A stretch of DNA of 64,000 nt from Adiantum capillus-veneris. Lineage: Eukaryota; Streptophyta; Polypodiopsida; Polypodiales; Pteridaceae. Positions 44,689-56,024 of this stretch are shown piece after piece. The notes below the pieces were generated by a model. The model was not told where the DNA came from. It saw only the letters and a list, made by a program, of their open reading frames with translations, and did no database searches. Made by a program: the position numbers and the translations under genes. The stretch lies in contig CM043955.1 in the NCBI GenBank assembly GCA_014529385.2, positions 148,567,640 to 148,631,639 on the forward strand, in the 5' to 3' direction. How positions within the stretch are numbered: position 1 is the stretch's first letter; each line of letters begins with the position of its first letter.

Positions 44689-46007
44689 ATGGATGATGAG
44701 GAGTTTCTTTCTTCTTTGTCACCGCAGCAGAGACAGTGGTACGTGGAGCGTCATCGCTCTAGCGCATCATCGCGCGTTCCTACTCCATCCGCATCTCCCT
44801 CTCTTTCAGAGCATTCGGCGCGCTCTGAAGCTTCGGCGTCGACGAGACGATCTTCACACTCGTCTAGACACCGGCGCTCTAGTGGTGGCGGTGGCGGTGG
44901 CGGTTGTTCTGGGGATTCCTCCGCCGATGCCTCCACACCGCCTCGTGTTCGACGAGGCTCTTTACCCTCCCCTTCTTTGCCCACCCCCACACCAGCCACA
45001 GCATCACCATCTACGCCAGGTTTTGCGCGGCTGACTGTTCCTAGCAGCTACACACCTCTACCTACTCCGCCAGGAGCCACCCCACTCGACACTCCTCGCT
45101 TCGGGGCCGAGACGCCGGTGGAGACACTTGATGTCCGTACCCCCATCGACACGCCGCTAGAGACCCCTGTCGGGACACCCAGGTTCACGCGTCATCGGCC
45201 AGAGGGCTTGCCTTACTCCGTCGACTTCAGCGGCAGCATCATCATGGATGATGACGGCAAGAAGGTGATCTCGCGCATGCATGGTCTTTGCTCTCAGCTG
45301 TTTAGACACTACATACTAAACAAATGGAGTGAAGTACCAAGTGATTTAAAAAACAGAGTCATCAGCATACTTCATGATGAGTTTCCCGTTCCAACACGGG
45401 ATCAACGCTTCAATGAATACCTAATGAAGATTCGAATGCGCGAATACTGCAAACACAAGCGTTCCAAAGTGCAAAAAGCAATCAAGAATGGGTGGAACAG
45501 GCTAGATTGGCTGGCCAAAGAAGATTGGAAGAATGCGAAGAAAGCAGCGCGCGAGAATCCCGACAAGTGGAAGCAACAAAAGGATGCAGCCAGAGCGCGA
45601 GTAGAGGCAGGGAGCTCGCACCACTTGGGGAGCGATGGATGGGCATCATTTGAGGCCGATTTTGTAAGTGTTTTCGCATTGCTCTTTATGTTCGATAGTT
45701 TAGGGTTTATGAGTTTTTTAATTCTAACATAATGAAATCTTTGTATGTTTTGACAGTGGTCGATGACAGGACGTGATCCCACACCGTACGAGCACGAGTA
45801 CGAAGGCAGGAAGGGCTTAAACGCCCTGATGGACATTCTCTGTTCTCGTGGCGGCATGGTTAGTATTAGGTTTTACTCTTTTCTATTTTTTGTATTGTTT
45901 TATAAATGTCGTTATATGTTTATATATACTTACTGAAGGCTGTCTTATTGTCTTTTTTGCAGAATCCGACAGATACGCCGCTTGGACGCGATGAGACGTC
46001 TGACTAG
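44689..46007 (+). CDS. CACTA second gene (TNPA-like / plant transposase Ptta-En-Spm type), 3 exons
   Basis: Probable DNA-binding accessory protein that recognises subterminal repeats. Exons 44689-45663, 45757-45858 and 45963-46007 are joined by GT-AG introns in phase and give 373 residues. Residues 1-180 are low-complexity Ser/Pro/Thr with a Gly run. Residues about 200-325 carry the conserved block (LFRHYILNKWSEVPSDLK, RFNEYLMKIRMREYCKHKR, NPDKWKQQ). Exon 2 has GLNALMDILCSRGGM and exon 3 ends GRDETSD. The ATG at 44689 follows an AG (TTTAATGCAG), so an upstream non-coding exon is likely. No stop or shift was found, in contrast to TNP2. Confidence 0.75.
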
Positions 46008-46384
46008 ACGACGTCAGTTTAGCCGTAGCTAGATAGCATTAGTTTAGGGTTTCTCATAGCTTATGTATCATGAGACGGATTCTATACGTCTTTTTGAACC
46101 ATGTATATTATTACATTTGTCACCGCAGTTCCTTTTGCCAATCAATTCTTTATGCCTATGATATTGTACAATTGTCATTATTACATTTGCCAATCAATTC
46201 ATTTTGCCTATGATGTGTACAATTGTCAATTTTACGCTTGTCAATTTTGCAAACAATGCGTCTTGTGGGTGACTATTTTGGGTCTATTATCTACCCTTGC
46301 ACTTTTTTTAAAAAGTGAATCAAGTACAATATGGTTGATGGGTGGCAGGGCATTCAATGCCCTGTCACCAAAAAAAAATTCTCT

Positions 46385-46640
46385 CGGGCGTCGCTATAAC
46401 CGTCGCTATTTATGGCTCTGTAGCGTCGCTATGAGCGTCGCTATAGTCTTCTGTGTAAACGTCGCTATAACCGTCGCTATGAGCGTCGCTATGAGCGTCT
46501 CTATATAGCAACGCTTATAGCAACGCATTTAGCGACGCCTATAGCGACGCATATAGCGACGCTCTCGTAGCGATGCTCGTAGCGACGGTTATAGCGACGC
46601 CGGGGGTTATAAAAACCCAGTGTATTTCCGTCGCTAACAG
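46385..46640 (+). promoter_or_regulatory. Right subterminal repeat array
   Basis: More than a dozen GCGTCGCTAT-like units. They are in direct orientation in 46385-46505 and inverted (ATAGCGACGC) in 46505-46605, so the array itself can fold back. It is the same core motif as at the left end. Confidence 0.8.
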
Positions 46641-46658
46641 CGTCACAAGAGCACACAA

Positions 46659-46670
46659 CCTCTTGTAGTG
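46659..46670 (-). repeat. CACTA right terminal inverted repeat
   Basis: CCTCTTGTAGTG, inverse of the left end. Confidence 0.9.
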
Positions 46671-46745
46671 CTCATCTTCAATTGGCATTCAAGGATAAGA
46701 AGCCAGGATGGAAAGCAGTTCACAGGTTTGGTTTGGAGATCAGTC

Positions 46746-46759
46746 TCCAAGTGGGAGAT
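46746..46759 (+). other. Copia polypurine tract
   Basis: CCAAGTGGGAGATT immediately precedes the TGTTAAG of the 3' LTR. This is the standard plant copia PPT. Its isolation from the pol gene by 20 kb is what exposes the CACTA insertion. Confidence 0.85.
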
Positions 46760-47510
46760 TGTTAAGTATGGAGCTTGATTTACCCCTTGTAATTTTTTGT
46801 ACTAAAAACACACATTTGTAAGGCCACCGTTATGGGGAGAAGCCATCATGCATGAAGAAAAATAACTCGCCTTCAAACAAAATCACTCGCCGAAAACTAA
46901 AATTTTCACGGCCAATCCCGAGCAAAGCTCAAGGTTGACTTTTCCGGATGATTATGGCCAGATGGCGGTCGAAAAGTGGTCGAAAAACGATCGGTCATTT
47001 GGCCGGTGGCTGGTAGTCAATGGCTCGTGGCCGATAGTTGCAAGTCAATGGCCGGTGGTGGCCGGTGGCCGATTTCAAAGGAGGACTTGTCTTCTCAAGG
47101 GCGGCCACACATGGGCGGATTGGAGGGTCCGATTTGGAGTTATCTACACAAGGGCGGCTACACATGGATTCCTCTCATGAGAGAGGGCATCCCTTTTGGC
47201 CTTTAAAGGAGGCCATTTCTACACACATTTCATAGTGTGAAGTTGATGCAACAAGGTAGGTGAGGTGGTGAGAGTGAAGCAATGCGGGAGCTCTATTAAG
47301 GGTATAATCCCTTTGTACCTACTTCTTGTTTGAAGTACTAAAGCCATTGAGTGGCTGCTTTCCTGTGGACGTAGCCCACATTGGGTGAACCACGTATATT
47401 GTGTGTGCTCTCTCTCTCTCTACTCTACAATCTCTCGTGTGTGAAAATTTCTCTCTCCCCATTAAGTAAGCTACTCAAATATCCATTTAGCTACATCATA
47501 TTTCCTAACG
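46760..47510 (+). repeat. Copia 3' LTR (751 bp)
   Basis: Begins TGTTAAG and ends CCTAACG, with the last base mutated from A. It aligns along its length with the 5' LTR, including the GGCCGG-rich block and TATA-region counterpart (GGCCTTTAAAGGAGG, box degraded). Confidence 0.9.
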
Positions 47511-47515
47511 ATAGT

Positions 47516-48420
47516 ACCAGCGAATGCCCTACTTTTAGAGTGAAATTCAATGGGAATTTCAATGCCTGTGGGAGGTATGATTATCAACCTAAGGATTGCA
47601 TGGTATTTAAGCGTGTAATGGCCAATAGACCAACCTTAGTATGGACAGATGCACCTCGAGTGCCTGCATTGATGCCGGCCCCACCTCTTGAACAAACGTC
47701 ACAACACATGGTCCCTACATGGTCCCTAGGGCCCAAAATGTTGCTCAAACAACACCCTTACCACCTCCAGTGCTAGGACCGCAACCACCACATCTGAGAA
47801 TCACTTCTGTGAATCAAGTGGGTTGTGAGTCATATATTGCTTATTTGGAAGGATGTGAGGAAGATATATGCCCTAATATTGCCTATGGGATTGATGCGCT
47901 TAAAGAAGGTCCACAATACTACATGGAGGACTATTAGGGACAATTCAAACCTGTCTATCAAGTAGCTGCTCTTGCTGCAAGATGCCAAAATATCAATTAA
48001 ACTGCTAAGAGACCACCTCTTCAATGCTATGAGTGTAGAGGTCCACATCGTGTGTCCGAGTGTCCTATTAGGCTACAAAATAATGCCACACTAATACAAA
48101 CCAATCAAGCAAACACGTCTACAATGCCAATACTCATGTGTAATCGATGTGGCATAGATCATTTGATTGCCCAATGTCAGATTAATTCAAATGCACCGAA
48201 GATCACGCCATTAAACTTGATTGAGGTTACTGAGGAGCCATCACAAAGTACACCTGTGGTACCAGTAAACGTACTCACACGATCAATGCTCCAAAACAAA
48301 ATTATATTATGGAAGAAAGAGACACGGCATCAATTGTCCAATCTCAGAAGAAGAAGAAAACACGAAAGAAGATACCGCAAAAAGCAACGAATTCAGACCC
48401 CAGCTCAAAGAGTAACATAG
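47516..48420 (+). pseudogene. Gypsy A gag, zinc-knuckle region
   Basis: Resumes at the copia junction with TSECPTFRVKFNG. 47560-47935 is Pro/Thr-rich in two frames. CYECRGPHRVSECP (about 48026-48067) and MCNRCGIDHLIAQC (about 48137-48178) are two knuckle-like motifs spaced as in gypsy element 1. Stops at 47936 and about 47998 break it. Confidence 0.75.
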
Positions 48421-49745
48421 GAACTGGTGACGACCCCATATATATGAACGACACTGAAGAGGATTCTGATTCAGGTGAGACCATGGAAGCCAAAACGAAC
48501 ACTAGGAAAGAAACCAACAAGGAAGATTGTCATGAGCCGCAATGGCTAGGATCCAAGAAGAAGATAGGAACTTATCCAAACCCTACAGAGCAGATCGAGC
48601 GGGTCAAGCAATTAAGGAGTTTGGTAGAAGAAGATACCCAAATGGATCTAGAGTCAGCACTAGGAAGATCTAGTTTACACACACAGTGTTCCCTACGCAA
48701 CAACAACCTCAAAAAATCCATAGATATATCCCTAACCAACCTAGTGTCATCCAAGAAGAAAGTGACTTAAAGTCATGGGAAAGTGGGCGTACTCACTTCT
48801 TGTTGGAAAGAATGTTTACACAGGGACTACCTGACCCTATCAAAGAAATGGAGATCCCATCTTCCCCACGTTAAGGGACTAAAGCCCAAAAGGTGCCATT
48901 AAATATTGCCAAATTGATGGATTTCATGGCTTCTGAAGTTAGAATCACCATCATGTCCAAACTGTATGGAGACCCTAAGCTATTCTTAGCTCTTCGAGTT
49001 GTCCTCAATGGAGAACTAAAAGTCAGGCTACCACAATTTGCACAAATGGATGGAGTTAGGGAGATGCCAATAGAGGAGGAACACTTAGATCCACAACCCA
49101 ACCTAGATAAGAACCCTATTGTAGAAATACTTGTTAACAAGTTGGGACAATACTTTGAGGGAGATGAATCCAATGCAAGTATACCAATCACTACCAAGGG
49201 ATTAACTGTGAAGGAAATCCTTGATGGTGGCGCTAGGGTTAGCATTGTGACTAAAAAATGTTGGGAAACTATGGGAAGACCTCACCTTGCGACCACAACC
49301 ATAGTAGTAAAGATGGCCAATGGGTCTATTGTTAAACCTATTGGGATGCTAGAAGATCTCAAGATCAAGGTCTTTTGACATAAAATAAGAATTACCTTCA
49401 TTGTTATGGATTTCTCCAAGCACACTATGGCATCTAAGATGATCTTAGAACGTCCTTTCATGAGGGAAGCAAAAATGGTGCATGACTGGTCTAAAAACCA
49501 TGTCTACTTGCAGTTCCAAGATTTTGTCATTCGAGGGGATCTTGTAACCGGTCGAGGGGAAACAGGTTTATAATTGATCAGAGATCTAACACCACATTTC
49601 ACTCTGCCCCATTACAGTATTGTTACACGTAAAGTGGACACTAATGTTGGGGAAGATTCTCCGTATATGGATGTACTACTCTGGGACCAACCCCCTCACC
49701 ATGTGCTCCATGGCGTGAGTGCACAAATGCAAGTTCTTATTTGAG
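48309..49745 (+). pseudogene. Gypsy A linker and retropepsin, truncated at its 3' end
   Basis: 48309-48870 is a Lys/Arg/Glu-rich linker in shifted frames. 48893-49378 holds the protease: EILDGGARVSIVTKKCWETMG (split here as ILDGGARVS and CWETMG) and VVKMANGSIVKPIGML. A stop at 49378 is followed by FIVMDFSKH, ILERPFMREAKMVHDW and HVYLQFQDF in frame, parallel to the same region of gypsy element 1. The element ends near 49745 without RT. Confidence 0.75.
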
Positions 49746-49747
49746 TG

Positions 49748-49748
49748 T

Positions 49749-49786
<38 letters not shown>

Positions 49787-49809
49787 AGAGAGAGAGAGAG
49801 AGAGAGAGA
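49748..49809 (+). repeat. (GA)n microsatellite at the gypsy A / LINE boundary
   Basis: Interrupted GA run, about 28 units, sitting exactly where gypsy A similarity stops and LINE-like DNA begins. Confidence 0.9.
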
Positions 49810-50430
49810 TGTCGAGTTTCAACATATCTATGCCTGCATGGGGGCCGTAATGCTTCTCGACTCTCTAAGGATCGCCTGCCTCCTGCTTCACAGGTCCCTT
49901 TTTGACCCTTGATATATGGCCTTGCCTAAGGACCCTAATGATGAAGTGTCTTCTTCTGTTCTTGGTGGTGAGGATGTGCCTTTTGACTCTTTGGCCATGA
50001 CTGAAGCTCTACGTGACTCTCTTATCACGAGGACATCCAGCCAGGCCAAGATTTTATAGATGGATTGTAATGGACAAGATTTTATATTCTCAGTCTGGCC
50101 TTTATGAGGTGCTTTTTTTCAAGAAGGATGACAAGAAGTCCTTTCTTACTTCATGGGTTTAGATGGATTGTAATGGAAAAGATTTTATATTCTCGGTCTG
50201 GCCTTTATGAGGTGCTTTTTTTCAAGAAGGATGACAAGAAGTCCTTTCTTACTTCATCCACCATAATTCTTTGTGGCCAGGTAGTTCATGTTTTTGCAGT
50301 GGGGCAGCCTGTTAGGAAAATTAAGCACAAGCTTATGAGAAAATGTTCTATATAGGGTGAGCTTCTTGACCTTCCCTCTTATGTATGGCCCTGTATTATA
50401 GAGATTATCTTTCCTTGGGCAAAGTCCTGT
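49810..50430 (+). pseudogene. LINE ORF1-like remnant
   Basis: Broken frames. The segment ILYSQSGLYEVLFFKKDD (and its duplicate) resembles the N-terminal domain of plant LINE ORF1 proteins, followed by GQVVHVFAVGQP. Assignment rests mainly on position before the endonuclease. Confidence 0.4.
50057..50262 (+). repeat. 103-bp tandem duplication inside LINE ORF1
   Basis: Copies 50057-50159 and 50160-50262 differ at only a few bases (GGACAAG/GGAAAAG, CTCAG/CTCGG). The length is not a multiple of three, so it breaks the frame. Confidence 0.9.
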
Positions 50431-50535
50431 TTAGCCCTACGATAAACTGTCCCAACAGAAACAAAGCCTATTTTGTGGGAAACTGATAGAGAATTTCCCT
50501 CTTCTTCTAAATGTATATGCCCCTAATGAGAGTAA

Positions 50536-52050
50536 GGGAAGAGTCTCTCTTTGGAATTAGTGTTTGGAATTAAATTTAAAAATGCAGGGATATTGGGAGG
50601 AGACTTTAATATTGGTACATTGGCTGAGGATATCACCTCTATCTCCTCAGTAATTGGGGTGAATGAATCCAAGGTGAGGGACAAGCTAGCTAGGAAATTT
50701 ATGCTCATTAATGCCTGGGATGGTAACTCTTTTCGGGCTGGGTATATATTTCACTCCTTGTCTCATCAATCTTCCGGTCTAGACTTGATAGGGCTTATTT
50801 TATGAAAATAGACTGGCTGCCTTCTAAGAAAACATGCTATGTCGATATGGCCATGGTCTTGTCTGATCATTTTCCCATCTATTGTTCATTATTTGATGTT
50901 GAAATGTACTCTTTTGCTTTTGGGGATAGAAGACCAATAACAAGCATGTTGGACAATCCTCATTTTCAAAAGGATGTGCAGGATATGATTGTCAGATTCA
51001 AGTCCTCTTTCTCTTATCATATTTATGTTTGGATGCACATTTGCTTAGAACTTCAACACATTATTAGGAAGGCAGGGAAAAAGGAAGCTGCCAGGGCTAG
51101 GGAGAAATGTAAGGTTGCTCAATTAATTGTTCAACATCTTGCTCAACAGGTTAAAGTCTCTAAATTGTGTCAAATGGATCTTGAGAACTTGCAACAGTCC
51201 AAAGAGGTGTTGCTTAAAAATGAAGAAGGAAAAGCAACAAGGTGCAGGTTTCTATGTAGAGTTCATGCTTTGCAATATTGTAAAGACACATCTAAATGTT
51301 TATTTAACAAATTTAAGGCTAGAAGGAAGAGGGATCTGATGCACTCTTTGCAAGCTGGAGGATGGTTCTAAAGTAAAAAACCATGCACATAATATGAGGT
51401 ACGTACTGTGAATCCTTTTATGGGAAACTTTTGGGAGGTAATGTCCTATTGATAGGGATGCAGTTGTTAAGGACTTGTTATTACAGACTGTGGATGCATG
51501 TATTGAGCAGTCTGCTGCTAACAGGATGGAGTCACCTTTTGAGGTGGTTGAGATCAAATATGCCCTTGCTAAATTGGGAAATGAAAAAATACATGGAATT
51601 TGTGGTGTATCCAAAGAGTTTGTTCTCAAATTTTGGAAGGAATTATAGGATATTGTTATGGCTCTTATCAATGGTTCATGGGCTGCTCATTACATGGGCC
51701 CATGCCTAAAATGAGGAATTATAAAGCCTATTCCCAAATAGGCCTTTCCTCAAAAAATTGACCAGTGGTGGAGACCTATCACCATGATGGGCATTATATA
51801 AAAGCTCTTGGCTAAGGCTGTTGGTCTCATACTCAGCCCATTGCTCAGGAAGTTCAACAATAAAGCTCAATCTATGTTCATTAGTGGAAGATCCATCTTT
51901 CACAACATCTTGAGAGTGCATATTGACATTGAACATGCTTAGAGGTCTAAGAAAGATATGGTCATGTTGCAAGTGGACTTTGAGAATTGACATAGTTCAA
52001 TGGGACTTTATTGTTGGGGTGCTCAAGAAAGTGGGATTTAGCCCTAGAAT
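50536..52050 (+). pseudogene. LINE ORF2: endonuclease and first half of RT
   Basis: Endonuclease motifs are ILGGDFNIGT (about 50587-50616) and MVLSDHFPIYC (about 50855-50885), the Gly-Asp-Phe-Asn and Ser-Asp-His signatures. A helical linker follows. RT starts near 51550 (HGICGVSKEFVLKFW in another frame), with the MIRAITI-complement region at 51700. MVMLQVDFE (about 51957-51985) lies next to the first catalytic Asp. Frames change at 50803, 51370 and 51990. The chromovirus cuts it at 52050. Confidence 0.75.
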
Positions 52051-52119
52051 TGTAAGTACATGGGTCCTATGGGCAAGGCCATTGGCATGGTCGGACAGTG
52101 TGTACGCTAGGGGGAGGAG
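52051..52119 (+). repeat. Inverted chromovirus LTR stub
   Basis: Plus-strand TGTAAGTACATGGGTCCTAT and onward matches the first 69 bases of the LTR. It faces the adjacent full LTR head-on, so the left end is a fold-back. It lies inside the AGAAT duplication. Confidence 0.85.
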
Positions 52120-52241
52120 TGAAAGGGCGGTGGTAATGCGTGTGCTAGTCTCCACCCAGCCGTGCTATCTTATAGGCTTCCCCTAGTGTACACACTGTCT
52201 GGCTGTGCCGATGGCCTTGCCCATAGGACCCATTCCTTACA
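52120..52241 (-). repeat. Chromovirus 3' LTR, 122 bp
   Basis: Same ends as the other LTR (TGTAAGG and CCTTTCA) and colinear with it. Preceded in minus sense by the G run complementary to 52245-52262. Confidence 0.9.
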
Positions 52242-52244
52242 TTA

Positions 52245-52262
52245 CCCCCCCCCCCCCCCCCC
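52245..52262 (-). other. Chromovirus polypurine tract (18 G in minus sense)
   Basis: Uninterrupted C run on the plus strand. In minus sense it follows GAGGACAAAAATGATTCTCC-type DNA and precedes TAA and the LTR, a typical chromovirus 3' end. Confidence 0.85.
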
Positions 52263-52299
52263 TTGGAGAATCATTTTTGTCCTCGACAAAAAATGTAGG

Positions 52300-52420
52300 A
52301 AAATGTTTCTTAAGTACGGAGACATTTTCTCATGTAGAACCTTCTTCAGGTCTATCTAGCCATTTTACCAACACCTGTCGTCTAATGATGTCTGGTGCGA
52401 AGCTCATGAGAATCCAAAAT
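52300..52420 (-). pseudogene. Chromodomain remnant
   Basis: In minus sense RRQVLVKWLDRPEEGST, a stop codon where chromodomains have Trp, then ENVSVLKKHFPTF. Chromodomains at the integrase end target insertion to modified chromatin in this clade. One nonsense codon interrupts it. Confidence 0.7.
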
Positions 52421-52568
52421 CTTTTCGGGCTCATGAGGAATGCTTGGCAGTTCGATAAGGTCAACTAACATACCTGTGTCAATGAAGTTATCATTCTGTC
52501 CTAGCTATTTTCGTAAACGGCTAACATGAAAAACAGGATGAACTCGTGAGTGCTCTGGGAGAGCTAAC

Positions 52569-53399
52569 TTATAGGCAACTTGACCTATACGTTTGAGAAT
52601 GGTAAGACGGTCCACAATAGCGTGGTGAAAGTTTAGCAACTTTTCCCGTCTTCAGACTTTCTGAATGCTCCAGAACTTTGAGGAAAACCTTGTCTCCTTC
52701 TTTGAAAGTAGCAAGACGATGATGCTCATCTGCGTACTTCTTATATCGATCTTGAGCTTGCTTAACATTCTGTCGAGTAACTAGAAGCATGTCAAAATGG
52801 CCTTGGAGAAAATCCTTCACTTGTTGTATCTTCTCCTTAGCCAACCCCACCATAACGGGTGATCTAGGTTGAAATCCATATAAAAGCATAAATGGACTAA
52901 ACTCTGTAGTCACATGCTTTGAACTATTATAAGCAAATTCCAATATAGATAAGTAGTCTTCCCAATTGGTTTGCTTCTTGCTAATGTATGCTCGTAGCAT
53001 ATCCTCTAGCACTTTATTAACTGTTTCTGTTTGACCATCCATTTATGGATGATTAGCCGTACTTAGATTAAGTTTAGTCTCCAACTTTTGGAACACAGCT
53101 CTCCAGAAGTGATTATCGACCTTTCGATCTCTAAAACTAATGATACTAGCTAGAAGAGCGTAGAGTTTATATATATGCTCTACAAATACCCATGCTAATT
53201 CCGGTGTCTTAACGGTAGTCTTAGTGGGAATGAATCAATCCATCTTTGTGAGACGGTCTACAATTACCCAAATGGCATCATGGCCACGATTTATAGTAGG
53301 TAGTCCTACTAGCTTGAGGCGCTCTGCCTTATTAACTTGGCAAGGTTGGCAGTTTAGTACTTACTCCTGAACATAATGATGTAAACCCGGCCAATAAAA
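52569..53399 (-). pseudogene. Chromovirus integrase core and C-terminus
   Basis: 53399-53043 is out of frame but shows AIWVIVDRLTKM and the second-Asp region. 53042-52569 is open: MDGQTETVNKVLEDMLRAYI (the conserved Gly-Gln-Thr-Glu block with the catalytic Glu), then WEDYLSILEFAYNSS and SPFMLLYGFQPR, then FKEGDKVFLKV. Confidence 0.8.
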
Positions 53400-54116
53400 T
53401 TATCGTGGAACTAAGGCATATGTCTTTTGAATACGTAAATGACTAGCACTTGGACTATCATGACACTCAAATAAGATTTGGCACCTAGTGTTTGAGTCCT
53501 TTGGCACACATACTCTACCTTTGTGGAGTAAGTAGCCATCATAAATGGAAAAATTCTTCCATTGCTTAAGCTCTTCTTGAGTAGAGGTGGATCTCTGTGT
53601 GCTGGAGTTTTTATCTGCGCGTGCAGAGACATGTTGATCTGGCTGTTCAGAGACATGTGAGTGTGAAGGATCACTTTTTAAAACTGCACTCCGTTGATCA
53701 TGTGCACACTTGCCACGTAATGACTCCAAAAATCCACTCTTTAGTTTCGTGAAAGCAAGTGAATTAATTTGAGGCATCTGACTTAATGCATCCGCTACTA
53801 CATTATATCGCCCCTTGCGATATCGTAGCTTACAATAATAATCTTGAAGGATTTTTTCCCATCTAGCTTTATGCACCTTCAAGTCTGTTTTAGTAAACCA
53901 TTTGATACTCTCATGGTCAAAAACTACTTCAAACTCGTCACCATATAAGTAGTGTCGCCACTTTCGTAAAGCGTGAATTATGGCATAGACCTCTTGCTTA
54001 TAAACAGAATAATTCTGTTGAGCTCTATCTAAATTTTTACTTTCAAAGGCTATAGGTCTTCCCTCCTGGAGCAGTACCGCACCAATGGCTTTATCACTAG
54101 CATCAATCTCTACCAC
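53400..54116 (-). pseudogene. Chromovirus RNase H and integrase N-terminus
   Basis: EIDASDKAIGAVLLQEGRPIAF, YSVYKQEVYAIIHALRKWRHYL, VVFDHESIKWF and YNVVADALSQ give the RNase H landmarks. The integrase linker reads FSIYDGYLLHKGRVCVP, and a damaged His motif follows (ECHDSPSASHL). The insert between the two (53610-53700) is Ser/Gln/His-rich. Confidence 0.8.
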
Positions 54117-54269
54117 AAACGGCTTAAGTGGGTCGATGATTGCTAGGATGGGAGGAGTGGCTATAACTACCTTAAGCTATTCAAACTGCGTCTTTGGGAT
54201 TCTTCCCAAGAAAAGGTTTTACCTTTTTCTTTAAGTTGATCCATCATAGGAACAATGATTTTGGCATAG

Positions 54270-55090
54270 TCACGGATATATTGTTGATAAAATCCAGCCA
54301 TGCCTAAAAAATATTTGAAGCTCCTCAACCGTGTTGGGATGTGGCCATCGAAGAATGGTAGCGACCTTGTCAGTGTCCATCTTGATGCCAGAATAAGAGA
54401 TTACATGACCGAGGTAATGTATCTCTGTTTTAAAGAAATCACATGTGCTTTGCGTAGCATACAATGCATGAGCTCGTAGTTGTTCAAACACTAATCGTAA
54501 GTGTTCTCTATGTTCATCTTCAGTCTTACTGTAAAGAGAATGTCATCAAGGAAAACTACAACAAATTTTCCAAGATAGGGACATAAGACACTATCCATGA
54601 GTGTCATAAATGTAGTTAGAGCATTGGTTAGACCAAAAGGCATAACCAAAAATTCAAAATGCCCAAACCGTGTTCTCAAGGCAGTTTTGGAGATATCTTG
54701 CAGTAGGATACGTACCTGTTGGTATCCTGAACAAAGATCTATCTTTGTATAGTATCTTGCCCCGTGGAGTTGATCAAACAACTCATCCACTCGAGGCAAA
54801 GGATACTTGTTCTTGATGGTTATCGCATTTAATCCGTGATAATCTACGCACATGCGCATACCATCTTTCTTTTTTACCAATAGAATTGGTGATGCCCAAG
54901 GCAAAGTACTAGGTCTAATGAAACCACGAGCGAGGTAGTCAGCCAACTGACTCTCAACCTCCTTGGATTCTCTAGCACTCATACAATAAGGTGGTTTACT
55001 CACCGGTTTAGTGCCTGACAACATGTATGCCATGCTGCACATCACGTGTAGGGGGTAAACCAGGTGGTAAATCACTTGATAACACATCAC
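54270..55090 (-). pseudogene. Chromovirus reverse transcriptase
   Basis: [69 protein letters not shown] and [13 protein letters not shown], then the catalytic VVFLDDIL. It continues in another frame from 54491 with IHYLGHVISYSGIKMD. A frameshift near 54500 and loss of frame after 54270. Confidence 0.85.
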
Positions 55091-55178
55091 TATACTTCGT
55101 GAGTAAGTGAGTCAACTTTTGCCGTGCAAAAGGAGAAAGTAAACTAGAGTTATGCTGGGATGGAGAATCTTGTAATTC

Positions 55179-56024
55179 CTATAATGTTTGTTTTACAACA
55201 ATTGCACGTTGCTCTACAGAATTAAAATTGAGAGCACTTTGCTCGTTAGTTTTGTTAACACTTTGTTTATCAGTAGAATTCATTGCACTTTGCATACCAT
55301 TACTAGAATTCACCGCACTTTGCTCTTGAGAATTCAGAAGACTTGGAGACAAGTAGTAACACAAAAAGACTTCATCTATTAAATCTGATTTCTGGAAAAT
55401 AGAAAGCGTGGCTGTACATATAAGAGGTGCAGATTGTATATTTTTCTCACCAAGCAAAAGCACATGTTTACCATTGGCCATAAAGGATAAGGAGTTCTGT
55501 TCATAACTAGTGTGCAATGTGTTTCTTAAACCATGCAGCCACTCCCATCCTAAAACTACATCAGCACGGTCCATGTTCATAACTTGGAAGTCAAGGGTCA
55601 TCGTATAATCTTGAACAATAAGCTCAACCCCTTGAACTATCGTGTCCCATACTTCTTTATCATTCCCAGAAATCTGCTCCACCACATACTTGTGAGAGCA
55701 GGGAGTTTGTGTAAGCGTCAATTTCTTGACTAGCTTATAGTTCAAGAAGTTATGAGTTGCACCATCATCCACTAAAATACGAACACGTTGTCCGTTAATA
55801 GTGCCATGCATGCGAATCAAATCATGGGGGCCAAAGGTGGGCTGCCACATTGAAGCAGGCACACAACACTTGTGCTTTTCTTCTATATTAAGAACCTCTA
55901 CAACACAATATTTAGGAGATGAATCTAATGTGAGGTGTTGCACCCTATGCATGGCCTTTTCTTTGCCTTGCAAAAGAGGACAATCTTTCTTGTTATGTCG
56001 GTCCGAAAGACATCTAAAACACAA
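55179..56024 (-). pseudogene. Chromovirus zinc knuckle and protease
   Basis: 281 open codons. The knuckle is Cys-x2-Cys-x4-His-x4-Cys at residues 2-15. The protease active site reads RILVDDGATHNFLNY (Asp-Asp-Gly). ADVVLGWEWLHGL is the second protease block. The tail is unusual, with repeated QSA.NS/T-type units (EQSAVNSSNG, MQSAMNST, EQSALNFNS) over about 40 residues. Confidence 0.8.
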
